Of a stretch of 6,518 nucleotides of DNA, positions 6,467-6,518 are shown one piece after another. The stretch spans positions 1 through 6,518 of the forward strand of contig CAZCFM010000168.1 of NCBI GenBank assembly GCA_964497855.1, given 5' to 3'. Below the pieces are notes generated by a model. It worked only from the letters and a program-made list of their open reading frames with translations. It did no database searches and was not told where the DNA came from. The position numbers and the translations under genes are program-made. This DNA comes from CAYLNG01 sp964497855. Its GTDB lineage: Bacteria; Verrucomicrobiota; Kiritimatiellia; SS1-B-03-39; UBA6053. How positions within the stretch are numbered: the stretch's first letter is position 1; every line of letters begins with the position of its first letter.

Positions 6467-6518
6467 ACCCAGACCTCAGTTTGACGACCATAAAGAGCGG
6501 TTTGTATCGCACGTTCAA

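Noticed and set aside
6467..6518. The 52 bases after the PadR gene
   Set aside because: No hairpin with a T-run, gene start or repeat can be supported before the window ends.

Overview
The window reads as dense bacterial chromosome of fairly high GC, with four genes on the plus strand (positions 18-1586 and 5903-6466) and a two-gene unit on the minus strand (5686 down to 1644). The best clue to the host is the minus-strand pseudopilin. It carries both the FTLIELLVVIAIIALLA N-terminus and an exact H-x9-DG motif near its C-terminus, a combination that is abundant in the PVC superphylum (Lentisphaerota, Kiritimatiellota, Verrucomicrobiota, Planctomycetota). The neighbouring GH9 enzyme also resembles the PVC style of that family. 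Assignment to a phylum is inference.

Layout from left to right. Positions 5-17 hold a small palindrome directly before a type II toxin-antitoxin pair: a Phd/YefM-like antitoxin (18-245) and a PIN-domain VapC-like toxin (242-628) that starts on a GTG overlapping the antitoxin stop. After 28 bp comes a xylose-isomerase-like TIM-barrel protein (657-1586), probably a sugar phosphate isomerase/epimerase relative. A 57-bp convergent gap without a convincing terminator separates it from the minus-strand unit. That unit is transcribed from 5686 leftwards. Its first gene is a secreted GH9-type glycoside hydrolase of 1098 codons, whose C-terminus is a histidine-phosphatase domain that lacks its catalytic RHG segment. 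The second gene is the H-x9-DG pseudopilin (2393-1644), coupled to the first by an ATGA overlap. A 216-bp AT-rich divergent region (5687-5902) with repeated ACTAGT-centred palindromes separates the GH9 gene from a PadR-family regulator (5903-6466).

How the genes may work together (inference): the PadR protein sits divergently and probably controls itself and the GH9-pseudopilin unit through the shared intergenic region. GH9 would act outside the cytoplasm on a beta-glucan-like or other polysaccharide, and the pseudopilin would belong to a type II secretion or type IV pilus-like apparatus serving the same process. The TIM-barrel isomerase fits a carbohydrate theme but faces the other way and may instead be co-transcribed with the toxin-antitoxin pair. 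The most unusual item is the GH9-phosphatase fusion: an exported enzyme carrying a normally cytosolic phosphatase fold that has lost its nucleophile.
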